DNA of 64,000 bases from assembly GCF_900002575.1 (NCBI RefSeq), contig NZ_LN650648.1, positions 1,589,565 to 1,653,564 of the forward strand, read 5' to 3'. This document shows positions 54,104 through 63,299 of the stretch, in pieces. The notes beneath the pieces are model-generated. The model had not been told where the DNA came from, ran no database searches, and worked only from the letters and a program-made list of their open reading frames with translations. This DNA comes from Romboutsia hominis. Its GTDB lineage: Bacteria > Bacillota > Clostridia > Peptostreptococcales > Peptostreptococcaceae. Position 1 is the first letter of the stretch; each line of letters starts with the position of its first letter. The position numbers and the translations under genes were made by a program.

Positions 54104-54970
54104 ACATTCTTCACTTTTTTTATTGTACATAAACATATAAAACGATGCGCTAAATATTACAAAATATCCAAATACGCTAAACTTATCGGGAAATACACTA
54201 AATAATACTACACTTATTATTGCAGAGAATATTATATTAGAATAATCAAATATAGATATCTCTTTAGCTGGCGCATATTTATAAGCCCAAGTTACACCAA
54301 ATTGGCCTACAGTCGCAAATACCCCTGCAAGAAGTAAATACATAAGTTGTATCATACTCATTGGCTCATAAGTCATAATCATTATCGGAAATATTACAAC
54401 TAATGAGAATAAAGAAAAATAAAATACTACAGTCGCTCCATTTTCTTTTTTACCTAATACCCTAAGACAAGTGTATGCTGATGCCGCACATAAAGCACCT
54501 GCTACACCCACAATTGATGGTAACATTTCTAAATCAAATGTTGGTTTTATTATAAATAAAGCTCCTACAAATGCCACTAATACAGCAGCTATTTGATTAG
54601 TTTTTATCTTTTCTTTTAAAAATAACGCAGAAAATATTATAACAAAGAATGGACTTAACTTATTTAACATATTGGCATCTGATAACACCATTCTATCTAT
54701 TGCATAATAATTAAATATTATACCAAGTGTGCCAAATGCTGATCTTAAGTTTAATAATCTTCTATTTTCCCTACTTCCAAAATAACTTTGTTTTGCTTTT
54801 GTAACCATTATAAATGCTACTACACAAGAAACTAAATTTCTAAAAAATGTCTTTTGAAAAGTTGGTAAGTCTCCTGCTAATTTTATAAAAGCCGACATCA
54901 TAGCAAATCCAAATGCCGAAACTATTATACATATTATACCTTTACTTCTGTTACTTAACTCTGCCTGCAC
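54098..54970 (-). CDS. EamA/DMT family transporter
   Basis: A 290-residue protein of ten membrane helices in two EamA repeats (about 10-140 and 150-280). Motifs: AFGFAMMSAFIKLAGDLPTFQKTFFRN at the start and LSPFFVIIFSALFLKEKIKTNQIAAVLVAFVGALFIIKP (about 104-142). Exports or imports a small metabolite, possibly an amino acid or nucleoside; not predictable. GGAGG lies 6 nt before the GTG start. Confidence 0.88.
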   Translation of the reverse strand: MQAELSNRSKGIICIIVSAFGFAMMSAFIKLAGDLPTFQKTFFRNLVSCVVAFIMVTKAKQSYFGSRENRRLLNLRSAFGTLGIIFNYYAIDRMVLSDANMLNKLSPFFVIIFSALFLKEKIKTNQIAAVLVAFVGALFIIKPTFDLEMLPSIVGVAGALCAASAYTCLRVLGKKENGATVVFYFSLFSLVVIFPIMIMTYEPMSMIQLMYLLLAGVFATVGQFGVTWAYKYAPAKEISIFDYSNIIFSAIISVVLFSVFPDKFSVFGYFVIFSASFYMFMYNKKSEECN

Positions 54971-55054
54971 GATATACCTCCTATGTAATTTTTTTATTTA
55001 TCTTTTGTATGCAATTATTTATTATATATTAAAAAAAACTATCTAGCTAGTTTT

Positions 55055-56179
55055 TTATATAATCTCGCAATTATAATCCCACGTTAAATTGCCTGTATTT
55101 ATATTATATAAATTATACTCTTCTCCAAAAAAAGTCAGCAGTATCTTTTTACCTTCAAATGCCTCTAAACCTCCATTTATGTCTATTCTCTTAAAAATCT
55201 TTTTAGCAAATACTCTGCCAGTAGCATCTTTTAACTCAATCTTAAAGTTATTAATATCATTAATAGTATTTTCTGTTAAGTTTAGTAAATATCCATTAAG
55301 GTATAAAGTATTTTTTTCTTCAAATATATTATTTACTATTAAATTCATACTATCTTTATTTACCTTAAAATCTCTTGCAGAATAAATACTATTTCTATTT
55401 AAATAATTACCTTTTAAATTTTTAAAGTCATAATTATTTACATCTTTTTCAGTAATAAATTTATTATATCTTTGTCTTTTCCTATAATTATAATCGGTAA
55501 GTAATAATCCTTTATATATGTTTTTTATATTTGAATCTATTAAGTTACTATACGTTTGTATAATACCTAATGTATCTGCATTAGATATTCCGACTACTCT
55601 TTGTTGTATTAAGAGTTCATAATAATTATTGTAAATTTGCTTTGTGGGAAAAATTCCATTTGGTGCATCTACATATGCGTCAACTGCATTTTTAAGCTTA
55701 CTATTAGGTAAATATAAATACTCCAGATATTCTTTTTCTTTTGATGAAATGTCTATTGTATATTTTTTCTTTCCACAATTTACGCTTACCTTATAATCAT
55801 CTTTAAAAGTTGCGCTACAATTATTATTTTTATAAAATATATCTTGGTTAAATATCTCTATTAATTTACCATCTTCATATTTATATATAACTCCAATTTC
55901 AAATCCTCCAGACCCCCCGAATCCGCCTCTAACCATTATTTCTGATTTATTGTCTCCTGTAAAATCTCCTAAAAATAGTTGCATATTATAACCAGAATAT
56001 TTGATATTAACAGTAATATGCTCACTATTTTCTGGTTTTAAAATAAGTTCTATATTATCGACATAGGAGATTCCTTCAAAAGGATATACTCCTACTAATA
56101 TTACTTCATCTTTTGAGTTTACTTTACTTATATTCCCATAACTACTATCTATTAAAACTTTCTTTGTAGGGCTTTCCAT
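55055..56179 (-). CDS. Uncharacterised protein with a VCBS/FG-GAP-like strand and SLAP-like C-terminus
   Basis: A 374-residue protein without signal peptide or membrane helix. GDFTGDNKSEIMVRGGFGGSGGFEIGVIYKYEDGKLIEIF (about 73-112) resembles an FG-GAP/VCBS repeat with a Ca-binding-like DxxGDxxSE. The last 90 residues (NTLYLNGYLLNLTENTINDINNFKIELKDATGRVFAKKIF) resemble SLAP-type cell-surface modules. Surface-type domains without an export signal are odd. Start: AGGAGGGGGG before the ATG. I do not recognise a specific family. Confidence 0.6.
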   Translation of the reverse strand: MESPTKKVLIDSSYGNISKVNSKDEVILVGVYPFEGISYVDNIELILKPENSEHITVNIKYSGYNMQLFLGDFTGDNKSEIMVRGGFGGSGGFEIGVIYKYEDGKLIEIFNQDIFYKNNNCSATFKDDYKVSVNCGKKKYTIDISSKEKEYLEYLYLPNSKLKNAVDAYVDAPNGIFPTKQIYNNYYELLIQQRVVGISNADTLGIIQTYSNLIDSNIKNIYKGLLLTDYNYRKRQRYNKFITEKDVNNYDFKNLKGNYLNRNSIYSARDFKVNKDSMNLIVNNIFEEKNTLYLNGYLLNLTENTINDINNFKIELKDATGRVFAKKIFKRIDINGGLEAFEGKKILLTFFGEEYNLYNINTGNLTWDYNCEII

Positions 56180-56310
56180 GGCTACTCCCCCCCTAAACTA
56201 TTTTACTCTAGTTATAATATCTTATGAGACTTTATATATTAATGTTATATTTAAAATACACATTATAAACTTACACAAATTAATATACTAGTCAAATTAC
56301 TTGGCATATA

Positions 56311-57102
56311 TTATAAAGTTATTTTATTAATAAAATTTTTATATTTTGTATATATAAAGTTTTCCTTCTTAGCCTCGTGGTCTTTATCATCTAATATTCT
56401 CATATGATAAGCATATATTGCATATTCACCTAGTTTATCTACTAATTTATTGTTTACATATGCCCCAACAAAAGCTCCTATTCCTGGCACTAACTGAAAT
56501 AACTTTGCTAAATCAATGTAATCTCTATACTCTTGTTGAAAGCTTCTCCAATCAAATGCATTAATATCATCAGATAACTTATGTTTAAAATCATCAAAGC
56601 ATTCCATATTTTCAAATACATAGTTTACATGCTCTTTACTTGAAAAAGCAAGCTGAAATATGTTTAATATATATAATCTTTCTTTATAATCATTTGTATC
56701 AAATCCATATATGCTAGCAATTTCATAAATAAGCTTTATTTTTATACTAAGAAGTAATGGAAAGTCACAAAGCCCTATAAATATGCCTCCTGCCCCTGTT
56801 CCAGCACCTTCTATCATAGCAGTTCTCTTATAAATTTTTATCTTTTCAAGAGCTAGATTATCTCTTTCTTCTAAAGATATATCTAGTATAGGTTTTTTAG
56901 TAGTATACTTAGACCCAAATAAAACCATTTTAGTCATATTTTTTATAGCTACAGTTAATATTTCGTGGTACTTTTGAGGTAAAACGGAATTTATTTTATT
57001 TTGAGTTTCTTTTGATGCTTTATCTATTATAGATGGTTTTTTTCGTATTTTCTTTTTCCATTTTTTTAATTCTTTTAGTTTAATCTCATTATAATTTTGC
57101 AT
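56311..57102 (-). CDS. EcsC family protein
   Basis: A 263-residue protein with the EcsC domain: EGAGTGAGGIFIGLCDFPLLLSIKIKLIYEIASIYGFD (about 98-135) and KLFQLVPGIGAFVGAYVNNKLVDKLGEYAIYAYHMRIL (about 200-238). The hydrophobic Gly-rich stretches suggest membrane association. EcsC was named from the B. subtilis ecs operon but has no clear mechanism. AGGTGAAAAA precedes the ATG. Monocistronic here, without ecsAB. Confidence 0.87.
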   Translation of the reverse strand: MQNYNEIKLKELKKWKKKIRKKPSIIDKASKETQNKINSVLPQKYHEILTVAIKNMTKMVLFGSKYTTKKPILDISLEERDNLALEKIKIYKRTAMIEGAGTGAGGIFIGLCDFPLLLSIKIKLIYEIASIYGFDTNDYKERLYILNIFQLAFSSKEHVNYVFENMECFDDFKHKLSDDINAFDWRSFQQEYRDYIDLAKLFQLVPGIGAFVGAYVNNKLVDKLGEYAIYAYHMRILDDKDHEAKKENFIYTKYKNFINKITL

Positions 57103-57201
57103 TTTTTCACCTATTTAAAATTTATATTAATTATTTACATAATATATTTATTATACATATAGATTTTTAATATTACTATGTACTTATTTTTCCAAACTAA
57201 A

Positions 57202-57228
57202 CAAGCTAGTTATCTAACTAGCTTGCTT
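57202..57228 (-). terminator. Terminator of metA
   Basis: CAAGCTAGTT and AACTAGCTTG form a 10-bp stem just past the metA stop at 57238. Confidence 0.7.
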
Positions 57229-57237
57229 AATTTCTTA

Positions 57238-58128
57238 TTAAATTATATTAATCCAATTGTTGTATATCTTAATGCTGTGTTCCATCCAATCTACACTTAT
57301 TCCTTTGTTCATATCATCTTCAATAAAATAATTTTTAGGTATATCTATATATATTTTTTTATTTCTATCCCTTATATACTCTCTTTTCAAGCATTCTTTA
57401 TCGTACTCATGATGTCCAAATATATAATAGTCATTGTACTTCCCTTTTATAATATGCTCTATACCTTCATCTGTTGTTGATAGTATTTTTATAGATTTAC
57501 AATTTTTTAAATCTTTCCTATTTAATATAGTGTGCCTAGAATGAGCACATATAAAACCATTATTTATATTTTTAAGTATTTCATCATCACAAAGTATATT
57601 ATGCTTATATACTCCAAATATCTTCTTATCAAGTATCTCTTTATTTATTCCATATATATGATTTAAACAAGCCTGTGCTCCCCAACATATACTTAACATA
57701 CTTTTTAGATTTTTAATAGAATAATCAAATATATAATTTAATTCATCTATATATTTAACCTGTTTGAAATCTATTTTTTCAATAGGAGCTCCTATAACTA
57801 TAAGTCCATCTAAATCATATTTTACTTCATCAAAGGTATAATAATTTTTCATCAAATATAGTCTATTACAATTTTTGTATACGTGCGTTTTAAGCCTTAT
57901 AAACTTTATATTTATATCCTCATTCATTTTTGAAAATAACTCTAATAAATGAGCCTCTGTCTCTACTTTATTAGGCATAAGATTTAGTATACCTATAGTT
58001 TTACAATGAGGGCTGATCTTATCTAAACTAAATTTTCTATATAACTTTTTATTATAAATTTTGTTTTCTATTATACAACTATCTACAAATTTGGCTCCAT
58101 TTATTTTTTTACAAAGATATACAGTCAT
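57238..58128 (-). CDS. metA: Homoserine O-acyltransferase, MetA/HTS type
   Basis: A 296-residue enzyme acylating homoserine (acetyl-CoA in most Gram-positives) for methionine synthesis. GILNLMPNKVETEAHLLELF (about 46-65), VIGAPIEKIDFKQVKYIDEL (about 111-130), the acyl-accepting Cys148 in SICWGAQACLNHIYGI, and catalytic His-x-Glu in FGHHEYD are all present. Acetyl versus succinyl use cannot be settled by eye. It starts 1 nt after the metY stop and shares the SAM-riboswitch transcript. Confidence 0.92.
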   Translation of the reverse strand: MTVYLCKKINGAKFVDSCIIENKIYNKKLYRKFSLDKISPHCKTIGILNLMPNKVETEAHLLELFSKMNEDINIKFIRLKTHVYKNCNRLYLMKNYYTFDEVKYDLDGLIVIGAPIEKIDFKQVKYIDELNYIFDYSIKNLKSMLSICWGAQACLNHIYGINKEILDKKIFGVYKHNILCDDEILKNINNGFICAHSRHTILNRKDLKNCKSIKILSTTDEGIEHIIKGKYNDYYIFGHHEYDKECLKREYIRDRNKKIYIDIPKNYFIEDDMNKGISVDWMEHSIKIYNNWINII

Positions 58129-58129
58129 A

Positions 58130-59335
58130 TTATATTTCCTTAAGTGCTATATCAAAGTCATTTATTAAGTCATCTATATTTTCTATTCCAACAGATACTC
58201 TAATCATCTCTAAACTAACTCCACACTTTATCTTATCTTCATTAGACAGTTGGCTATGAGTAGTGCTAGCTGGATGAAGTACTGATGTTTTATTAAATCC
58301 AAGATGTATTGCTAAATCTACTAATTTTAAAGATTTTATAAAAGTCTTAGCTTCATTTATTCCACCTTTTATACCAAATGTTAATATTCCACTTCCACCT
58401 TTTAAGTAAGTTTTTACTTTCTTATAATCTTCTCTACTTTCTAAGTATGGATAGTTTACCCAACTTACTTTTTCATGATTTTCTAAATACTTTGCTAATA
58501 CTAAAGCATTTTGACTATGTTTTTTCATTCTAAGATGAAGTGTTTCCAATCCTAGATTACTTAAAAATGGATTAAAAGGGCTCATTGTGCTACCTAAATC
58601 TCTAAGCAGTGATGCTCTTAACTTTGTTATATATGCACTTTTCCTAAATTCTTCAACATATTTAATATCATGACAACTAACATCTCCATCACTTAATAAT
58701 GGATATTTCCCATTATCCCAATTAAAATTACCACAATCAATAACTATTCCTCCAAGTGCCACTGCATGACCATCTATATATTTTGATGTAGAATGTATAA
58801 CTATATTTGCACCAAAATTTATAGGATTACATAAATACGGGCTTGCTACTGTATTGTCAACTATAAAAGGAATATCCCCCTTTTTAGCTATTTCACTTAA
58901 TTTCTTAAAATCTAATATATCTAGTCCTGGATTTCCTATAGTTTCTCCATATATAGCTTTAGTATTTTCATCTACTAAGGATAGTATATATTCTTTATCA
59001 TCATTATTGGATACAAATTTTGTTTCTATTCCAAAACTTCTAAGAGTTATATTAAATAAATTATAAGTTCCACCATATAGTGATGATACTGATATTATAT
59101 TGTCTCCACTTTTGCATATATTTAAAATAGCTAAAAGCACCGCCGATTGTCCTGAACTAACTGCAACTGCTCCGACGCCACCTTCAAGATATGCTATTTT
59201 TTCTTCAAAATTTGCTACTGTTGGATTGCTTATTCTACTATACATATGGCCATCTGCTTTTAAATCAAATATATCTGCCACTAAGTCTGGATCTTCATAT
59301 TTGAAGGTTGTACTTTGAACCAAAGGATACACCAT
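58130..59335 (-). CDS. metY: O-acetylhomoserine sulfhydrylase (trans-sulfuration PLP family), N-terminus interrupted
   Basis: A 401-residue open frame for a Cys/Met-metabolism PLP enzyme making homocysteine from O-acetylhomoserine and sulfide. MYSRISNPT, SSGQSAVLLAILNI, SLYGGTYNLF, and Lys185 in HSTSKYIDGH (PLP Schiff base) are intact. The normal start is ATG 59401, spaced 8 nt from GGGGG. Its frame reads M-K-N-Y-N-K, then TAA (59383-59381), then TLCVRGGYKPNVGEP straight into this ORF. So either the gene is mutated or translation restarts at ATG 59335, which has GGGGAG close by, losing about 23 residues. Followed by metA. Confidence 0.85.
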   Translation of the reverse strand: MVYPLVQSTTFKYEDPDLVADIFDLKADGHMYSRISNPTVANFEEKIAYLEGGVGAVAVSSGQSAVLLAILNICKSGDNIISVSSLYGGTYNLFNITLRSFGIETKFVSNNDDKEYILSLVDENTKAIYGETIGNPGLDILDFKKLSEIAKKGDIPFIVDNTVASPYLCNPINFGANIVIHSTSKYIDGHAVALGGIVIDCGNFNWDNGKYPLLSDGDVSCHDIKYVEEFRKSAYITKLRASLLRDLGSTMSPFNPFLSNLGLETLHLRMKKHSQNALVLAKYLENHEKVSWVNYPYLESREDYKKVKTYLKGGSGILTFGIKGGINEAKTFIKSLKLVDLAIHLGFNKTSVLHPASTTHSQLSNEDKIKCGVSLEMIRVSVGIENIDDLINDFDIALKEI

Positions 59336-59401
59336 AGGCTCCCCAACATTTGGTTTATATCCCCCTCTTACACATAAAGTTTACTTGTTATAATTTTTCA
59401 T

Positions 59402-59562
59402 AAAAAAAGCCCCCTTTTATCTAGGAAGCCTTTTATTAACGCAACAAATCAATATGCCTTTTATCTCTCAGGAAAACTCCTGCAGGATTTAGCACAATTC
59501 TAACTAAGTTAGCTGTTGCCAGGCTTCATAGGGCCAGTCCCTCCACCATTCTTAATAAAAGA
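59402..59562 (-). promoter_or_regulatory. SAM-I (S-box) riboswitch
   Basis: On the minus strand the S-box core is clear: AAGAATGGTGGAGGGACTGGCCC, TGAAGCCTGGCAACAG, GTGCTAAATCCTGCAGG and GAGAGATAAAA, with P1 closed by CTTTTAT and its complement. It is followed by a terminator: AAAAGGCTTCC pairs with GGGGGCTTTT, then T7 ending exactly at the metY ATG. The right arm contains the GGGGG ribosome binding site. Bound S-adenosylmethionine should turn metY-metA off. (Sequence fragments are given in short pieces.). Confidence 0.95.
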
Positions 59563-59743
59563 CTTTCTACTTATTTTTATTATTTAATAAGTATTATATA
59601 TTATAATTATCGAAATTATAATTTAATAAATTAATTTATATATATATTTATATGTATATGTTCATAAAATATTTTATACTATAACTTACCATTTTTGCTT
59701 AATTATTGATTATTCCAAATTACTATATTCTATAAAATTTTGT

Positions 59744-60301
59744 CTAGTTTTGAGTTTTTACTACATATTTATTTCTAACCTCTTTAGGTAGAATATTCCA
59801 TACATAAACTGCTAAAGAGAAATCTAACATACTATGTATTATAGTTCCAACTCCTATTAATCCTATAACAGATACTAAAAAACCTTGATTATAAAATCCT
59901 TCCGAAAGGTTTGATGAAAAATAAAAAGGTATAATTACTAAAACTTCTCCAATAGCATGAATTAATCCTATAACAAATGAATATCCTAAAGAACTTTTTA
60001 TACTCTTTATAAGATCCCTATTTTTGTTTAAGTAAATACACCCAATACTAACAAATAATAAATGACTTAGTGCTCTAATTACAATTGGTAATGGGAAACC
60101 ACCAAATAAAAAACCTATTGTAGTTCCAAGTGTTACAAATAGAGCAGTCTTTGATGATATAAACATAGCTATAAATATTGGTATATGACTAGCTAATGTA
60201 AAAGATGCCGGTTCTAATATTATTTTAATTGGTGAAAACATTGGTATAATAATTCCCATTGCACATAAAAGTGCTGATAATACAATATTTTTAGTTCTCA
60301 T
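59744..60301 (-). CDS. niaX: Niacin ECF transporter substrate-binding subunit, NiaX-like
   Basis: A 185-residue membrane protein of six helices, ECF S-component size. The motif PIKIILEPASFTLASHIPIFIAMFISSKTALFVTLGTTIGFLFGGFPLPIVIRALSHLLF matches the NiaX signature (FTLASHxPxFIAMF, GFPLxIVxRALSH). It would bind niacin and work with a shared ECF energising module encoded elsewhere. A NiaR-type repressor gene lies 2.2 kb away and a possible operator lies upstream. Confidence 0.82.
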   Translation of the reverse strand: MRTKNIVLSALLCAMGIIIPMFSPIKIILEPASFTLASHIPIFIAMFISSKTALFVTLGTTIGFLFGGFPLPIVIRALSHLLFVSIGCIYLNKNRDLIKSIKSSLGYSFVIGLIHAIGEVLVIIPFYFSSNLSEGFYNQGFLVSVIGLIGVGTIIHSMLDFSLAVYVWNILPKEVRNKYVVKTQN

Positions 60302-60351
60302 ATCTCTCCTCCAAATATATTTTTTAATTTAGTATATTTAATTCATATTAC

Positions 60352-60365
60352 ATGTGTCTTTACAT
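60352..60365. promoter_or_regulatory. Possible NiaR operator upstream of niaX
   Basis: ATGTGTCTTTACAT, a near-palindrome 51 bp upstream of the niaX start, in the style of GTGTC-type NiaR sites. Weak on sequence alone. Confidence 0.35.
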
Positions 60366-60539
60366 ATATATTTACAGTTTAGTGACTAAATTTATAATTG
60401 TCAAATACTTTTTTATGTTTATTCATTTAAGCTTGCTTGCATATATAAAATTAATTTATTCATATTTATAATTTTTTAATATTGATAATATCAACTAATA
60501 TGCTATAATTTACATAAATTTTCAATGAGTGGTGATATT

Positions 60540-61139
60540 ATGAATGAATATATTGGGATAATCATAAGAAATCAAAATGATAAGTTTTTACTTTGTGATG
60601 GAAGCTTTTATATAAAAACTAAATTAGATTCTAATAGGGATATTAAGAATATAATAAAAACCGAAATATACAATGTATTAGAAAAAGACATATTTAAGAT
60701 AAGAAAAATTTTTGAAGAAAAAATTATTCATATATATGAAGAAATAACACTTTACTTAGTTGATGTTGGAGTTTATACCAATGACTATGATTTTATGTCA
60801 ATAGACAAGATAGTAAGTGAAATTATAAATTTTGATGATAAAAATTTTTTTAATGAATATATATTAAAACCTGAAGAATACTCTAACATACTCTCAACTA
60901 CATTTACTTTGCTTATGCTTGTTATCACAGTTAATATATTTCATTTACCACAATTTATACATAATATTTCTTCATATACTCTGAGTGGATTTTCACTTAT
61001 TTTTATATATTCAATATTTAATAAATACTTAAAACCAAAGTTAATAAAATACTTATCTTACTTTAAATTTAATGTTAAAATTGCTAACTATATAACATCA
61101 CTTTTACTAGTTATATATTGTATAATAACTTTATTTTAA
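60540..61139 (+). CDS. Uncharacterised protein with membrane C-terminus
   Basis: A 199-residue protein. The N-terminal 120 residues (MNEYIGIIIRNQNDKFLLCDGSFYIKTK) start like a Nudix domain, but no Nudix box (GX5EX7REUXEEXGU) is visible. The C-terminal 80 residues contain three hydrophobic helices (about 120-138, 143-160, 180-199). GAGTGGTGATATT precedes ATG 60540. No family recognised. Flanking DNA 61140-61457 holds only a small hairpin (61269-61293) and the ldh promoter region. Confidence 0.65.
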   Translation: MNEYIGIIIRNQNDKFLLCDGSFYIKTKLDSNRDIKNIIKTEIYNVLEKDIFKIRKIFEEKIIHIYEEITLYLVDVGVYTNDYDFMSIDKIVSEIINFDDKNFFNEYILKPEEYSNILSTTFTLLMLVITVNIFHLPQFIHNISSYTLSGFSLIFIYSIFNKYLKPKLIKYLSYFKFNVKIANYITSLLLVIYCIITLF

Positions 61140-61457
61140 ATACTAGCTATCTATATATGAATCTATAATCAAATTTTTAAGTAAAATATAATACAAAAGC
61201 TACTTTAACTTTATATAATTTAATGATTTTTTATTCTTTTATTATCAATTCATCCTTTACTTTATAAAGATTCAGCAGTATAATAATGCCGAATACATCA
61301 ATTTATAATTTTTTATAAAATAAATATATAATAATGATTTTATAACCAATATAGACTTAACTAATAAAATTTATAGGTTACTTATCTTATTTCTTAAGCC
61401 ATACAAATAAATTCATTTCAAAACACTTTACAAAAGACAACTTTAGGAGGATGACTT

Positions 61458-62411
61458 ATGTGTTTAAAATTAAGAAAAATAGCAATAGTAGGTACGGGAC
61501 TAGTTGGGTCTAGCTGTGGATTTGCACTAGTTAATCAATGTGTATGTGATGAGCTTTTAATGATTGATATAAATGAAGAAAAAGCTAAAGGCGAAGCTTG
61601 GGATTTAACTCACGGAGTAGAATTTATGTCTCAAAGAACTAAAATAAGACAAGCAACATTTGCAGATTGTAGTGATGCTGATATTGTTATATTTACTGCA
61701 GGACCAGCACCTAAACAAGGTCAATCTAGACTTGATACTTTAGAAGTTAGTGCTTCTATATGTAACTCAGTAATTAAGGAAATAATGAAATCAGGATTTG
61801 ATGGTTTCTTTGTAGTTGCTTCAAATCCAGTTGATATAATTTCATATCATATATGGAAGTTATCTGGACTTCCTAAAAACAGAATAATAGGAACAGGAAC
61901 TACCATAGATTCATCAAGATTAAAAAACTTCTTATCTAAATATTTAGATGAAGTGGACACAAGATCTATACATGCATATTCTATGGGTGAACATGGAGAT
62001 TCTCAAATGGTTCCTTGGTCAAATGTTAGCATTGCAGGTAAACCGCTTTTAACCTTAATTGAAGAAAACAAAAAACTAAAAAAAGAAATAGATTTAGATA
62101 ATTTAGTAGAAAAAACTGCTAAAGCTGGTTGGGAAGTATACAATAGAAAAGGTACTACTTACTATGGTATAGCTTCAGCAGTTGTTGGAATCATAAAATC
62201 AATATTTAGTGATGAAAGAAGAATCTTACCAGTTTCAGCTTTACTTGAAGGTGAATATGGAGAAACAGATGTATATACAGGTGTCCCAACTATAATAGGT
62301 ATAAATGGAGCTGAAAAAGTTATAGAAATCGATATGACTGAAGAAGAAAAGGCTAAGTTTAATAATTCAAATAATATACTAAGACAATATTTAAAAAGTA
62401 TTGGATATTAA
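61458..62411 (+). CDS. L-lactate dehydrogenase-like L-2-hydroxyacid dehydrogenase
   Basis: A 317-residue NAD-dependent LDH/MDH-family enzyme. [10 protein letters not shown] (11-20) binds NAD; Arg91, Asp151 and Arg154 (DSSR) and His179 (MGEHGDSQ) are the catalytic set. The specificity loop 82-91 reads [10 protein letters not shown]; the position that is Gln in typical LDH and Arg in MDH is Pro85. This suggests a changed 2-oxoacid preference, for example a branched substrate as in reductive Stickland metabolism. TTTAGGAGG precedes the ATG. Monocistronic with a strong terminator. Confidence 0.88.
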   Translation: MCLKLRKIAIVGTGLVGSSCGFALVNQCVCDELLMIDINEEKAKGEAWDLTHGVEFMSQRTKIRQATFADCSDADIVIFTAGPAPKQGQSRLDTLEVSASICNSVIKEIMKSGFDGFFVVASNPVDIISYHIWKLSGLPKNRIIGTGTTIDSSRLKNFLSKYLDEVDTRSIHAYSMGEHGDSQMVPWSNVSIAGKPLLTLIEENKKLKKEIDLDNLVEKTAKAGWEVYNRKGTTYYGIASAVVGIIKSIFSDERRILPVSALLEGEYGETDVYTGVPTIIGINGAEKVIEIDMTEEEKAKFNNSNNILRQYLKSIGY

Positions 62412-62418
62412 TTTATAT

Positions 62419-62468
62419 TTAAATAAAAAGTAAGGAGGAACGATTTGTTCCCCCTTACTTTTTATTTA
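62419..62468 (+). terminator. Terminator of the LDH-like gene
   Basis: AAATAAAAAGTAAGGAGGAAC pairs, with one bulge or mismatch, with GTTCCCCCTTACTTTTTATTT. Strong and roughly symmetrical, so it could also serve the convergent niaR gene. Confidence 0.9.
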
Positions 62469-62508
62469 AATTATATAGTTTCATCTCAGTTTTAATATAC
62501 AATATAGA

Positions 62509-63021
62509 TTAATATAAATACCCTTTTTCAGTTAAAGAGTTTACAACTTGTTCGTAAGTTTTTTCATCTTTGCACTTTATCGTGTGAAGATGTACACCAT
62601 CTGTTAAATGAGATAGAGGGCTAGTTTCTTTTGAATTTAACTTGTTTATAAATTCTTTTACATCTCTTCTACATTCTAAGTGCAGATTGCCACTAATTTG
62701 ACCATATATACTATGCTCTACTATTACATCCTCAACTATAACACCTTCATCAACTATAGTATTTAATTCATCTTCTATATCTTCTTTATCATGCTTACAA
62801 GCTATAGTTTTTATTATATAATTGTCTTCTTTATTGTCATTTAATATATACCCTCTTGGAGTAGATATAATATGGATGCCACTAGCTCTAAGAAGAGCAA
62901 CATCTCCTACTATAACTTGTCTACTTACATTAAGTTCACTTGATAGTTTTGATCCACTCACAGCTTTATTTTTATTTTTTAGTAGATTTAATATCTTATC
63001 TCTTCTATCTGAACCTGTCAT
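62509..63021 (-). CDS. niaR: Niacin-responsive transcriptional repressor NiaR
   Basis: A 170-residue repressor: N-terminal HTH_11 domain (SDRRDKILNLLKNKNKAVSGSKLSSELNVSRQVIVGDVALLRASG, about 3-47) and a C-terminal 3H domain with the conserved histidines in IACKHDKED, VEHSIYGQ, PLSHL and GVHLHTI, which bind metal and niacin. Known to repress NAD-synthesis and niacin-uptake genes. AAGAGGTATTAAA precedes ATG 63021. niaX nearby is the likely target. Confidence 0.92.
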   Translation of the reverse strand: MTGSDRRDKILNLLKNKNKAVSGSKLSSELNVSRQVIVGDVALLRASGIHIISTPRGYILNDNKEDNYIIKTIACKHDKEDIEDELNTIVDEGVIVEDVIVEHSIYGQISGNLHLECRRDVKEFINKLNSKETSPLSHLTDGVHLHTIKCKDEKTYEQVVNSLTEKGYLY

Positions 63022-63299
63022 TTTAATACCTCTTTTCATATACATGCTATTTTTATTATATCTTAATAAATGTTGCTTATCTATAAAATAATATAAAATA
63101 TCTATAGCAAAACTACATTTAATTCATAATAAAAGTCTGAGTATAATACCCAAACTGTTATTATTTATATAATATAATTTTAATATATTTAACAGTAAAC
63201 TCTTTAATTTATTATGCCAATTTAATCACTGTACCATCTTTAGTATCTTATTATAATTATATATATTTTTTTCTTATTTAATATATAAATTTGATACTA

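Noticed and set aside
32449-59401. Genome-wide reassignment of TAA as lysine
   Set aside because: Most genes in the window end at TAA with terminators or neighbouring starts right after it, so TAA is a normal stop here.
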